Below, piece after piece: positions 52,745 through 61,737 of a DNA stretch of 64,000 bases; position 1 is the first letter of the stretch, and the number at the start of each line of letters is the position of its first letter. The notes under the pieces are model-generated. The model saw nothing but the letters and a program-made list of their open reading frames with translations, did not search any database and was not told the origin of the DNA. A program made the translations under genes and the position numbers. The stretch covers positions 1 through 64,000 of the forward strand of contig CANGMI010000007.1 of the NCBI GenBank assembly GCA_947455195.1, written 5' to 3'. Source of the stretch: Pseudomonadota bacterium. Its GTDB lineage: Bacteria > Pseudomonadota > Gammaproteobacteria > Burkholderiales > SG8-39.

Positions 52745-55051
52745 TCAGTCCTCGAGCGGTTCGCCACGCGCCGCGCAGATGGCGCGGTAGATCGATTCTG
52801 GCGTGAGGGGCAGCGAGTACAGGCGCACCCCGACGGCATCGTCGATGGCGTTGGCGATGGCCGGTGATACGCCGAAGGTACCCGATTCACCGACGCCCTT
52901 CGAACCGAACGGTCCGTTGCGCGTCTCGGCCTCCACCGCCTCGTTCTCGATCGTGGCCGGCATGTCATGGATGCCCGGAATCTTGTAATACGCGAGCGAC
53001 GGATTGGTGAGTTCGCCCGCACTGGAGAACACCATCTCCTCGGTCATGGTCTGCCCCAGCTGCATCAGGGCTGCCCCCGAGATCTGGGTCTCGACCACGC
53101 GCGGGTTGATCGCGCGCCCGGCATCGACCACGTTCACCATGCGCAGAATCGTCACATGGCCGGTTTCGGTGTCCACTTCGAGTTCGATGCCGGTGCCGCC
53201 GATCATCCAGAACGGGGTCACTTCCTTCGACATGCCGGTGGCCGGATCGGCAGGCTGGTAGCGCGAGGTGTAATGCCCGACACCGAAGATGTTGCCGGCC
53301 TGCATGCCGAACTTCTTGCGAAAGGCCTGTGCCACCGATTGCTCGCCCGTGTAGGTGAGACCGCCCTCGGCGCACAGCGCCTCGAGCTGGGTGCGCGCAT
53401 GCTCGGCGGCCAGACGCACCGCATGCCCCATGTGGAACATCGAGCGCGATCCGAGGGTGCCCATGTCGAACGGCGTGACGTCCGTGTCGGCCTGGGTCAC
53501 CTTCACCCGTTCGGCAGGAATGCCGAGCACTTCGGCCACCAGTTGCGCGTTGGCGGTGTTCGAGGCCTGGCCCATGTCGATCGTGTTGCAGAAGAGCACC
53601 GCACTGCCGTCGGCCGAGACGTTCACCAGCGCAAACGAGGTGGTTGGCGCAATCGAGGCCTTGACGCCGATGGCGATGCCACGGCCGCGACGCTTCGTGC
53701 CGGTGCCGCGGTCGAAGGGGGCGTCCCAGCCCATGCGCGCTGCGATGCGTACCAGCACTTCGTCAAACTCGGCGTCGCGCATCACCGTACCGGTGGGGTG
53801 CTCCTGGCCGTCATGCAGGATGTTGCGACGCCTGAATTCGAGCGGGTCGATCTTGAGCGCGCGCGCGATGATGTCGGTGTGACTCTCGTAGGCCCACACC
53901 AGTTGCGGGATGCCAAAGCCGCGAAACGCCCCTGCGGGGGGCAGGTTGGTGTAGATCTCGGCCGAGTCGATCTCGGCGCATTCGATCTGGTAGGGACCGG
54001 TGGAGGTGAACCCCGACTTCTGTGACACGCGGGGACCGATGTCGGCGTAGGCCCCGCCATTCCAGAACACCTCGCACTTGCGTGCGGCGATGCGTCCGTC
54101 GGCGGTGATGGCGCTCTTGATCCGGAACGTGGTGGCGTGCTTGCCGATCACGTAGAACTGCTCCTCCATCGTGAGCGACATCTTCACCGGGCGGCGTGCA
54201 AGAAGCGCCAGGGCCACGACGAGCGGTTCGATCTTCACGTACACCTTGGCCCCGAAGCCGCCTCCCAGGTAGGCGGTGCGCGCGCGCACCTTGTTCTCGG
54301 GCCAGCCCAGCAGTCGTGCGATTTCCAGACGTACGTAGGCCGGCATCTGGCTCGAGCTGTGAATGGTCACCGAATCATCGAGCGGCTCTGCGAGCGCCAC
54401 GAACGGCTCGAACGGCGTGTGCATGATGTGCTGCGTGTGGAATTCGTGCTCGAACACATGCGCCGCACTGGCAAAGGCAGCGCTGACATCGCCGCGACGC
54501 AGCTTGTAGTCGAGTGCCACGTTCGTGTTGCGCTTGCCCTTCAGGTGCTTCAGGTCAGGGAAGGTGATGGCGGGCTTGAGTTCATCGTGAACGCAGATCG
54601 ATGAGGTTGCAGCCTCCACCTCGTTGAACACGGCGGGCAGTTCCTCGTATTCGGCGGTGATGAGACCTGCTGCGTATTCGGCCACGTGCGGGTCGGCCGC
54701 GAGCACCGCCGCCACCGGCTCGCCGACATAGCGCACCTTGTCCAGCGCCAGGATGGGCTGGTCGTGGAAGGCGGGGCCGTAGTAGGGCTCGGGGATGATG
54801 CGCCGGATGTCCTCGCCGGTGACCACCGAGTGCACCCCGGCCACCGCGCGCGCCGCGCTGGTGTCGATGGACAGGATGCGCCCGTGGGCGATCCGGCTGC
54901 GAAAGACCTTGCCGTGCAGGACGCCCGGCAGGCGCAGGTTGTGGATGTATTCGGCGCGCCCGGTGACCTTGGCGGCGCCTTCCATGCGCGGTACCGAGCG
55001 GCCGACCTGCTGCGCGTCGATGACCTGATCGGGAGAGACTTTGGTGTCCAT
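52745..55051 (-). CDS. molybdopterin-binding large subunit of a molybdenum hydroxylase (CoxL/HcrA-like)
   Basis: 768 residues from ATG 55051; ATG 55063 and ATG 55114 are alternatives and no start has a clear ribosome site. It has VGRSVPRMEGAAKVTGRAEYIHN (family N-terminus), YLGGGFGAKVYVKIEP, and the Mo-site loop PPAGAFRGFGIPQ, which lacks the AYxCSFR cysteine of true CO dehydrogenase. The C-terminal catalytic glutamate lies in FGSKGVGESGTFGVSPA. This is the form-II aldehyde oxidase/xanthine dehydrogenase type, which hydroxylates aromatic N-heterocycles or aldehydes. Substrate unknown. A short direct repeat (ACTTCACCCC, twice) lies between the alternative starts. Confidence 0.92.
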   Translation of the reverse strand: MDTKVSPDQVIDAQQVGRSVPRMEGAAKVTGRAEYIHNLRLPGVLHGKVFRSRIAHGRILSIDTSAARAVAGVHSVVTGEDIRRIIPEPYYGPAFHDQPILALDKVRYVGEPVAAVLAADPHVAEYAAGLITAEYEELPAVFNEVEAATSSICVHDELKPAITFPDLKHLKGKRNTNVALDYKLRRGDVSAAFASAAHVFEHEFHTQHIMHTPFEPFVALAEPLDDSVTIHSSSQMPAYVRLEIARLLGWPENKVRARTAYLGGGFGAKVYVKIEPLVVALALLARRPVKMSLTMEEQFYVIGKHATTFRIKSAITADGRIAARKCEVFWNGGAYADIGPRVSQKSGFTSTGPYQIECAEIDSAEIYTNLPPAGAFRGFGIPQLVWAYESHTDIIARALKIDPLEFRRRNILHDGQEHPTGTVMRDAEFDEVLVRIAARMGWDAPFDRGTGTKRRGRGIAIGVKASIAPTTSFALVNVSADGSAVLFCNTIDMGQASNTANAQLVAEVLGIPAERVKVTQADTDVTPFDMGTLGSRSMFHMGHAVRLAAEHARTQLEALCAEGGLTYTGEQSVAQAFRKKFGMQAGNIFGVGHYTSRYQPADPATGMSKEVTPFWMIGGTGIELEVDTETGHVTILRMVNVVDAGRAINPRVVETQISGAALMQLGQTMTEEMVFSSAGELTNPSLAYYKIPGIHDMPATIENEAVEAETRNGPFGSKGVGESGTFGVSPAIANAIDDAVGVRLYSLPLTPESIYRAICAARGEPLED

Positions 55052-55127
55052 CGGAGGAACCATCCGTATTGGGGTGAAGTCGTACTGGGGTGAAGTAGGG
55101 GTGAGGTCCGGCATGAAGCCCGGCGCT

Positions 55128-56000
55128 TCAGCCTTCGAGGGCAGCGGTGAGGGTGCGCACGATGTGCACGCGGGCCAGTTGCCGCTTGTAGGCCGCCGAG
55201 CCTTGCGCATCGCTCGTGTACGCGACCTCGCGGGCGACGGCATCGCGTACCGCCTCGGTCACGGCGTGATCGAGCGTGCTGCCGGAGAACGTCGCGCCGC
55301 GCAGGGCGGCTTCGGCCCCTGACACGCGCGTGGGTTTGTCGGTGGCCGCGCCGATCACCACGCGGGCCGCATCGATGCGACCCGCCGAGCAGGCAAGATT
55401 CACCGCGACACCGAGCGCAGGCCAGTCATCGGCCGCGCGGGTGGTGCACTTGATGTAGGCCGCCTTGCCGGCGGAAGCGGCTGGAATCGTCACCCCGGTG
55501 ATGATCTCGTTGCGTGCGAGTGCGGTCTCGTAGTAGCCGGTAATGAGTTCATCGACCGGGAGGGTGCGATGACCAGCCGGGCCCGCGATCCGGACCCGCG
55601 CATCGAGGGCGGCCAGTATCGTGGGCAGGTCCATGTGCGGATCGGCATGGGCGAGGGCGCCCCCCACGGTTGCCACATGGCGCACGCGCACATTCGACAG
55701 ATGCGGCAGGGCGCGCGTGATGACCGGGGCATGGGCTCGCACCAGATCGGACGCCTCGAGCGCTGCCAGGGTGGCGGTGCCGCCGAGACACAACGCACCC
55801 TCGGCATCGAGTTCGATCCGGCCGAGCGCTTCGCCAAGCCCGCGCAGGCTCACCAGTCGGCGCGGGACGAAAACAGACGCCTTCATCATCAGCATCAGCG
55901 CGGTGCCGCCGCCGATCGGGCGCACGGCCGTGTCGTCATCGGCGAGCATGCCCAATGCTTCAGGCAGCGTGCGGGGTTCGAGAAGTTCGAACGGAATCAA
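55128..56000 (-). CDS. FAD-binding medium subunit of a molybdenum hydroxylase (CoxM-like)
   Basis: 290 residues from TTG 56000, chosen because GGAGGA lies 5 bases upstream and the family's IPFELLEPRTLPEALGML begins there. The FAD motifs are AVRPIGGGTALMLMMK and TVGGALAHADPHMDLPTIL. It lacks the extra [4Fe-4S] insert of 4-hydroxybenzoyl-CoA reductase. It passes electrons from the Fe-S subunit to the acceptor. First gene of the three-gene unit. The frame is open upstream to 56300, but that stretch looks unrelated. Confidence 0.92.
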   Translation of the reverse strand: MIPFELLEPRTLPEALGMLADDDTAVRPIGGGTALMLMMKASVFVPRRLVSLRGLGEALGRIELDAEGALCLGGTATLAALEASDLVRAHAPVITRALPHLSNVRVRHVATVGGALAHADPHMDLPTILAALDARVRIAGPAGHRTLPVDELITGYYETALARNEIITGVTIPAASAGKAAYIKCTTRAADDWPALGVAVNLACSAGRIDAARVVIGAATDKPTRVSGAEAALRGATFSGSTLDHAVTEAVRDAVAREVAYTSDAQGSAAYKRQLARVHIVRTLTAALEG

Positions 56001-56320
56001 GGCGTCCTCCAGTCGGTCGTTGCGGCATCGATGAGATTGCGGCTCCATGAGTGCGCGGGGCGCGGCCCGGACATGCACCGGAGTGGTTGTCGGGCGGGTG
56101 CCGTGCGACGACGTTCGAATGGCGATGTCTGCCCGCCGGTGGTCCGATGCCTCGTCCGCAATCTTCTTCTTGTACCGCGAGCATAGCACCGCGAGCGCTC
56201 TGGTTTGCGCCTCATCAAGCCCGAGGGCGAGATGGCCGATTAAGGTCTGCACGTCGCCACGATGCACTGCCACGGTCGTCGGTTGCCATCGGACTTTCAT
56301 GTGTTCGGGAGTGGATCGTG
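56001..56320. promoter_or_regulatory. divergent intergenic region between the Mo-hydroxylase and glycogen operons
   Basis: About 320 bases. The minus strand stays open ([20 protein letters not shown] and on, to the coxM-like start) but no family is recognised and no ribosome site supports a separate gene. TGGCCGATTAAGGTC (56232-56246) could contain a -10-like element for glgC. No hairpin with a U-run and no clear operator was seen. Confidence 0.35.
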
Positions 56321-57568
56321 ATGCTGCAGTTGCCCAGGCGCGCGCTGGCGCTGGTTCTTGCCGGAGGCCGGGGGACTCGTCTGAAGGATCTCACGGCGGC
56401 GCGTGCGAAGCCTGCAGTGCCCTTTGGTGGCAAGTTTCGCATCATCGATTTCGCACTCTCCAATTGCATCAACTCGGGTATCCGGCGTGTGGGCGTCATC
56501 ACGCAATACAAGTCGCACAGCCTGCTGCGACACCTCCAGCACGGCTGGGCGTTCCTGCGCGCCGAGGCCAACGAGTTCATCGAGATGCTGCCTGCCCAGC
56601 AGCGCAGCGGCGAGGAGTGGTGGTACCGCGGTACCGCCGACGCGGTCAGCCAGAACATCGACATCCTGCGCGAGCACGGGGCCGACTACATCCTCGTGCT
56701 GGCCGGTGACCACATCTACAAGATGGACTACGCCAGCATGCTCGCCGAGCATCGGAGCAGCGGCGCACCCTGCACGGTCGCCACCATCGAGGTGCCCTCG
56801 GCCGAGGCAAGAGCGTTCGGCGTGATGAAGGTCGACGCAAACAACCGCATCACCGCATTCGTCGAGAAACCCGATGACCCCGAGCCGTGGCGATCGAGTC
56901 CGGGCCGAGTGCTTGCCAGCATGGGAATCTATGTCTTCGACGCCGCCTTTCTCTTTGCCGAACTCGAACGTGACATGGGCGCTGCCGATTCGACCCACGA
57001 CTTCGGGCGTGACCTCATCCCCGCCATCGTGGCACGCGGTCTGGCCGGCACCCACGCCTTTGCACGTTCCTGCGTCACGCGCGATTCGACGGCCGGCCCG
57101 TACTGGCGCGACCTCGGAACGGTCGATGCCTACTGGGCGGCCAACATCGATCTGACGGCCGCCTCGCCGGCTCTCGACATCTACGACAGCCAGTGGCCGA
57201 TCTGGACCTGGCAGGAACAGTTGCCCCCGGCCAAGTTCGTGTTCGACCGGGATGACCGGCGCGGCATGGCGGTTGACTCGATCGTGGCCAACGGGTGCAT
57301 CGTGTCCGGGGCGCGTGTCTCTCGATCGGTGCTCTTTCCGCAGGTGCGCGTCAATTCGTGGAGTCAGGTGCGAAACTCGGTGGTTCTGCCCGGCGTCGAT
57401 ATCGGGCGCCACGCGCGCGTGAGCAATGCCATCATCGATCGGGGCTGCCGCCTCCCCGAGGGCATGGTGATTGGCGAGGACCCCGAGGCCGATCGGTTGC
57501 GGTTTCACCGCACGTCGACTGGCGTGTCGCTGGTCACTCAGCCGATGCTGGAGCGCCTGCCATCATGA
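56321..57568 (+). CDS. glgC: glucose-1-phosphate adenylyltransferase
   Basis: 415 residues from ATG 56321 (GGGAG about 10 bases upstream; GTG 56318 adjacent). [35 protein letters not shown] is the pyrophosphorylase start, with [12 protein letters not shown] and [18 protein letters not shown] typical of GlgC. The C-terminal ~100 residues form a left-handed beta-helix ([20 protein letters not shown]). It makes ADP-glucose, the donor for glycogen synthase. It is allosterically regulated in the family. It starts the glgCAPX-malQ operon (ATGA overlap with glgA). Confidence 0.97.
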   Translation: MLQLPRRALALVLAGGRGTRLKDLTAARAKPAVPFGGKFRIIDFALSNCINSGIRRVGVITQYKSHSLLRHLQHGWAFLRAEANEFIEMLPAQQRSGEEWWYRGTADAVSQNIDILREHGADYILVLAGDHIYKMDYASMLAEHRSSGAPCTVATIEVPSAEARAFGVMKVDANNRITAFVEKPDDPEPWRSSPGRVLASMGIYVFDAAFLFAELERDMGAADSTHDFGRDLIPAIVARGLAGTHAFARSCVTRDSTAGPYWRDLGTVDAYWAANIDLTAASPALDIYDSQWPIWTWQEQLPPAKFVFDRDDRRGMAVDSIVANGCIVSGARVSRSVLFPQVRVNSWSQVRNSVVLPGVDIGRHARVSNAIIDRGCRLPEGMVIGEDPEADRLRFHRTSTGVSLVTQPMLERLPS

Positions 57569-59283
57569 GCCCGGTGCTCGCGGTGCACCGGGCAGCGCCG
57601 CATCAGGCAGTACCGCATCCGGCAGTACCGCATCCGGCAGCACCGCATCCGGCAGTACCGCATCCGGCAGTACCGCATCCGGCAGCACCGGCCGAGGTCC
57701 GGGCCGAGCCTGCTCCCGCAGCGTTTCTTCGGGGTAGCGTGGAGTCGTTCGCCGAGGGACCGTGCCACGATGCGGCGACCCGACGGGTGCTCGATGGGTC
57801 CAGGAACAGCCGCGCCTGCAGGGTGCTGCATGTGTCGGCTGAACTCGCGCCCTGGGCTGCAACGGGCGGTCTTGCCGATGTGACTGCGGCCCTGCCGCGT
57901 GCCTTGCGCGCCGAAGGCGTCGATGCCCGCATCCTGCTGCCGGGCTATCCGGCGCTGCTGAAGGCAGCGGGCGTCATGACGCCCGTGCTGCACTTTCCGG
58001 CAGGTGCCACCCTGCCTCGCCTCGGTGAGGTGAGGGTGGGTCGGGTGGTGCTGGGGGAGATGCCGGTCTATCTCATCGAGTGTGCGTCGCTCTACGAGCG
58101 ACCCGGTACGCCCTACGGGCCTGCTGCCGGTGGCGACTGGCCCGACAACGACCGTCGGTTCGCGCTGCTCGCCTGGGTGGCCGCTCGCCTCACGGACGAG
58201 GAATCGGGCTGGGTGCCGCAGATCATTCATGCCCACGACTGGCATGCGGGGCTGGTCGGTCTGTATCTTCGTTCGGTGTCCGGGTCGCCGCCCGGGCTGC
58301 ACGCTCCCCGATCACCGCGCATCGTGTTCACCGTGCACAACATCGCCTATCAGGGGCTCTTCGATCGTTCGCGTACCAGCGCGCTGGCGCTGCCCGAGCG
58401 ATTCATCGACGAAGGTCTTCTCGAGTACTACGGGCAGATCGGGTTCCTGAAGGCGGGCCTCGCGTGTGCCGACGAGGTCATCACCGTGAGCCCGACGCAT
58501 GCCCGCGAACTGCTCACCGATGCATTGGGCTGCGGCTTGCAAGGGGTGCTGCGCGTGCGCCAGCACCTGCCGGTGGGCATCCTCAACGGTGTCGACCCGG
58601 CGGTCTGGAGTCCGGCGACCGACCCCTTGATTGCAGCCCGCTACGACGCCGCGCACCTCGACGGGAAGGCACGCTGCCGCGGCGCTCTCCAGGCCGAACT
58701 GGGGCTGGACCCCGGACGCGCCGGCCCCCTGATCGCGGTGGTGAGCCGGCTGGCCGAGCAGAAGGGGCTCGATCTCCTGCTTCCCGTACTGCCGCGCCTG
58801 CTGCGACGGGGCGCGAGTTTCGCCCTGCTCGGTGCCGGTGATCCGGCGCTCGAACTCGCGTTCGTCCGTCTGGCCGCGGAGAACCCGGGGTTGGTTGCGG
58901 TCCGTCTGGGGCATGACGATGGTCTTGCCCATCGGATCATTGCCGGCGCGGATCTGCTCGCGATGCCCTCGCGCTACGAGCCCTGTGGCCTCACCCAGAT
59001 GTATGCACTGGCCTACGGGACCCTGCCGGTGGTGCGTCACACCGGGGGACTTGCCGACACGGTTCGCGAGTCGGGCCCCTGGGCCAATGGCTTTGTCTTC
59101 GAGAACCCTGCAGCACACGACCTTGCTGCCGCGCTCGGTCGCGCCATCGCTGCCTGGACCGACCCGCCACGACGGCGTCATCTGCAGCAGGCCGGGATGA
59201 CCCGTGTGCCCGACTGGGGTTCGGCGGCGCGCTCTCATGCCGCACTCTACGCGCGCGTGCTTGCCCGATCGGTGAGCGCATGA
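57565..59283 (+). CDS. glgA: glycogen synthase with repeat-bearing N-terminal extension
   Basis: 572 residues from ATG 57565. The catalytic GT5 part begins about residue 86 ([22 protein letters not shown]), with [36 protein letters not shown] and the donor-site [23 protein letters not shown]. The first ~85 residues are an added, disordered-looking extension containing six HPAVP-type pentapeptides. The usual lysine of the KTGGL ADP-glucose motif is alanine here (A-A-TGGL), which is unusual. It elongates glycogen with ADP-glucose. Overlaps glgP by ATGA. Confidence 0.95.
   Translation: MSPVLAVHRAAPHQAVPHPAVPHPAAPHPAVPHPAVPHPAAPAEVRAEPAPAAFLRGSVESFAEGPCHDAATRRVLDGSRNSRACRVLHVSAELAPWAATGGLADVTAALPRALRAEGVDARILLPGYPALLKAAGVMTPVLHFPAGATLPRLGEVRVGRVVLGEMPVYLIECASLYERPGTPYGPAAGGDWPDNDRRFALLAWVAARLTDEESGWVPQIIHAHDWHAGLVGLYLRSVSGSPPGLHAPRSPRIVFTVHNIAYQGLFDRSRTSALALPERFIDEGLLEYYGQIGFLKAGLACADEVITVSPTHARELLTDALGCGLQGVLRVRQHLPVGILNGVDPAVWSPATDPLIAARYDAAHLDGKARCRGALQAELGLDPGRAGPLIAVVSRLAEQKGLDLLLPVLPRLLRRGASFALLGAGDPALELAFVRLAAENPGLVAVRLGHDDGLAHRIIAGADLLAMPSRYEPCGLTQMYALAYGTLPVVRHTGGLADTVRESGPWANGFVFENPAAHDLAAALGRAIAAWTDPPRRRHLQQAGMTRVPDWGSAARSHAALYARVLARSVSA
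57598..57687 (+). repeat. six tandem 15-bp repeats inside the 5' end of glgA
   Basis: Unit CCGCATCCGGCAGTA, six copies in a row, with single-base changes (first copy CATCAGG; third and sixth copies CAGCA). The order of variants (T,T,C,T,T,C) also makes two copies of a 45-bp higher-order unit. Because 15 is a multiple of three, length changes add or remove a pentapeptide ([10 protein letters not shown]) without frameshift. Confidence 0.95.
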
Positions 59284-61718
59284 CCGATCTGCATGCTTTC
59301 GGCCACGATGTCGACTCGCTGCGCCGCTCGTTCTCCAACCACCTGCTCTACGCCGTGGGCAAGGATTCGGTGGTGGCCTCCCGGGGCGACTGGCTCCAGG
59401 CCGTGTCGCTCGCGGTGCGCGACCGACTGGTCGATCGCTGGATGGACACGACCCGGCGCCACTACCGCCAGAAGGTCCGGCGCCTGTATTACCTGTCGCT
59501 CGAGTACCTTCCCGGACGAACGCTCACCAACGCGCTCATTGCACTCGACCTCTACGAGGCCTGCCACAGTGCCTTGCGCGAGGTCGGGCTCGACCTGGAG
59601 ACCCTGGCCGAAACCGAGGCCGACCCGGCGCTGGGCAATGGGGGCCTGGGGCGTCTCGCAGCCTGCTTCCTCGACTCGATGGCCACCCTCGGGCTCCCCG
59701 GCTTCGGTTACGGCATTCGCTACGAGTACGGGATGTTCGCCCAGCGCATCCGCAGCGGGCGTCAGGTCGAGATTCCCGATCACTGGCTGGTGGGGGGTAA
59801 TCCGTGGGAATTTCCACGCCCCGAGGTGAAGTACACGATCCAGTTCGGTGGCCGGGTCGTGGCCGATACGAAAGGGTTTCGCTGGATCGATACGAGCGAT
59901 GTTCTGGCGATGGCCTACGACACGCTCATACCCGGGGGGGCAGTGCGCGCCGTCAACACGCTGCGACTGTGGTCGGCCACGGCCTCCGCCGAGATCGACC
60001 TCGATTCGTTCAACCGGGGCAATTACACCGCAGCCGTCGAGCAGAAGAACCACTCGGAGAACGTCTCCCGCGTGCTCTATCCGGATGACAGTACCGCCAT
60101 CGGCCATGAGTTGCGCTTGCGCCAGGAGTACTTCTTCGTGAGCGCCTCGCTGCAGGATCTGCTGCGTCGCTACTGCAAGACCCACACCGGATTCGAGCAG
60201 TTTCCCGACAAGGTCGCGATTCACCTGAACGACACCCACCCGGCCATCGCGATTCCCGAGTTGATGCGACTGCTGCTTGACGCCCACGGCCTTGCCTGGG
60301 ACGCGGCCTGGCAGATCGTGTCGCGGGTCTTTTCCTACACCAACCATACGCTGATGCCCGAAGCCCTCGAGACCTGGCCGGTGGCCATGCTCGAGCAGAT
60401 GCTGCCACGGCATGTTCAGATCATCTACGAGATCAACGAGCGCTTTCTCGCGAGCGTGCGAGGCAGCCCCGCGGCAGACGATGCATTCGTGAGCCGTGTC
60501 TCCCTCATCGACGAGGACAACGGCCGGCTGGTGCGCATGGCCCACCTGTCGGTGATGGCGAGCTACCGGGTGAATGGCGTGTCGCGCCTGCATTCGGCAA
60601 TCCTTCGAACCAACCTCTTTGCCGACTTCGAGCGTCTCTACCCGGGGCGCATGGTGAACTGCACCAACGGCATCAGCCCGCGGCGCTGGCTGGCCGTCAC
60701 CAACCCCGACCTGGCGCGTCTCATCGATCGCACCATCGGTGACGAATGGCGTGTGCGGCTCGATGCCCTCGCCCCCCTGCGAGCGCATGCCGAGGACGCC
60801 GCCTTCGGCGTTGCCTTCCACGCGGTGAAGATCACCGCCAAGCGCCATCTGGCCGATCTCGTGATGGAGCAGACCGGCATCGCGATCGACCCGGAGTCGA
60901 TGTTCGACGTGCACGTGAAGCGCATCCACGAATACAAGCGGCAACTGCTCAACGTGCTCCACGTCATCAACCGCTACAACCGCATGATCGCCCAGCCGCG
61001 CCATGACTGGATGCCACGCACGGTCATCTTCGCCGGCAAGGCAGCCTCGGCCTACAACATGGCCAAGCTCATCATCGAACTCATCAATCGGGTGGCGAGC
61101 CACATCAATGCCGATCGGCGCCTCGAGGGCCGCCTGCGCGTGGTGTTCATTCCCGATTACTCGGTTTCGGTGGCATCGCGTGTCATTCCGGCGGCTGACT
61201 TGTCCGAACAGATCTCGACCGCCGGCACCGAGGCGTCGGGCACCGGCAACATGAAGCTCGCGCTCAATGGCGCGCTCACGATCGGTACCGAGGACGGTGC
61301 CAACATCGAGTTGCGTGACACCGTGGGCGCCGAGGGCTTCTTTATGTTCGGTCACTCGGCGAGTGAACTGGTGGCCTTGCGCGCCGCGGGCTACGACTCG
61401 CGCGCCTGCTGCGAGGCCGAGCCGGCCTTGCGCGAGAGCGTCGGTCAGATCGGGTCGGGTCTGTTCTGTCCGGAGGACACCGAGCGCTTTGCCCCGATCG
61501 TGCGTTCGCTGCTCGATCAGGGTGATCACTACATGCTCTTCGCCGATCATGCCGATTACATCGCGACCCAGAATCGGGTCGACGAGCTGTGGCGTACGCC
61601 GGCGTTCTGGCGCGCGAATGCGATTCGCACCATCGCGGCGATGGGTCCGTTTTCGAGCGACCGGACCATCACCGAGTATGCCCGCGGCATCTGGCGCATT
61701 CAGCCCTCCGGGCTCTGA
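59280..61718 (+). CDS. glgP: glycogen phosphorylase
   Basis: 812 residues, full length for the family (about 800-840). Blocks: YYLSLEYLPGRTLTNAL, ALGNGGLGRLAACFLDSMATL, HLNDTHPAIAIPELMR, RIHEYKRQLLNVLHV and TEASGTGNMKLALNGALTIGT with the PLP lysine. It releases glucose-1-phosphate from glycogen. Co-translated with glgA upstream; glgX follows after 19 bp. The N-terminal allosteric part is short, as in bacterial enzymes. Confidence 0.97.
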   Translation: MTDLHAFGHDVDSLRRSFSNHLLYAVGKDSVVASRGDWLQAVSLAVRDRLVDRWMDTTRRHYRQKVRRLYYLSLEYLPGRTLTNALIALDLYEACHSALREVGLDLETLAETEADPALGNGGLGRLAACFLDSMATLGLPGFGYGIRYEYGMFAQRIRSGRQVEIPDHWLVGGNPWEFPRPEVKYTIQFGGRVVADTKGFRWIDTSDVLAMAYDTLIPGGAVRAVNTLRLWSATASAEIDLDSFNRGNYTAAVEQKNHSENVSRVLYPDDSTAIGHELRLRQEYFFVSASLQDLLRRYCKTHTGFEQFPDKVAIHLNDTHPAIAIPELMRLLLDAHGLAWDAAWQIVSRVFSYTNHTLMPEALETWPVAMLEQMLPRHVQIIYEINERFLASVRGSPAADDAFVSRVSLIDEDNGRLVRMAHLSVMASYRVNGVSRLHSAILRTNLFADFERLYPGRMVNCTNGISPRRWLAVTNPDLARLIDRTIGDEWRVRLDALAPLRAHAEDAAFGVAFHAVKITAKRHLADLVMEQTGIAIDPESMFDVHVKRIHEYKRQLLNVLHVINRYNRMIAQPRHDWMPRTVIFAGKAASAYNMAKLIIELINRVASHINADRRLEGRLRVVFIPDYSVSVASRVIPAADLSEQISTAGTEASGTGNMKLALNGALTIGTEDGANIELRDTVGAEGFFMFGHSASELVALRAAGYDSRACCEAEPALRESVGQIGSGLFCPEDTERFAPIVRSLLDQGDHYMLFADHADYIATQNRVDELWRTPAFWRANAIRTIAAMGPFSSDRTITEYARGIWRIQPSGL

Positions 61719-61737
61719 GCAGGGGCTGGACGCGGCA

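Noticed and set aside
52745-55051. Aerobic CO dehydrogenase large subunit
   Set aside because: The AYxCSFR active-site loop is replaced by GAFRGFG, so it is a general form-II Mo hydroxylase.
55128-56000. 4-hydroxybenzoyl-CoA reductase beta subunit
   Set aside because: It lacks the extra [4Fe-4S]-binding insert of HcrB and is only 290 residues long.
57598-57687. Tandem repeats as a CRISPR array
   Set aside because: Units are contiguous with no spacers and lie in frame within glgA; no cas genes are present.
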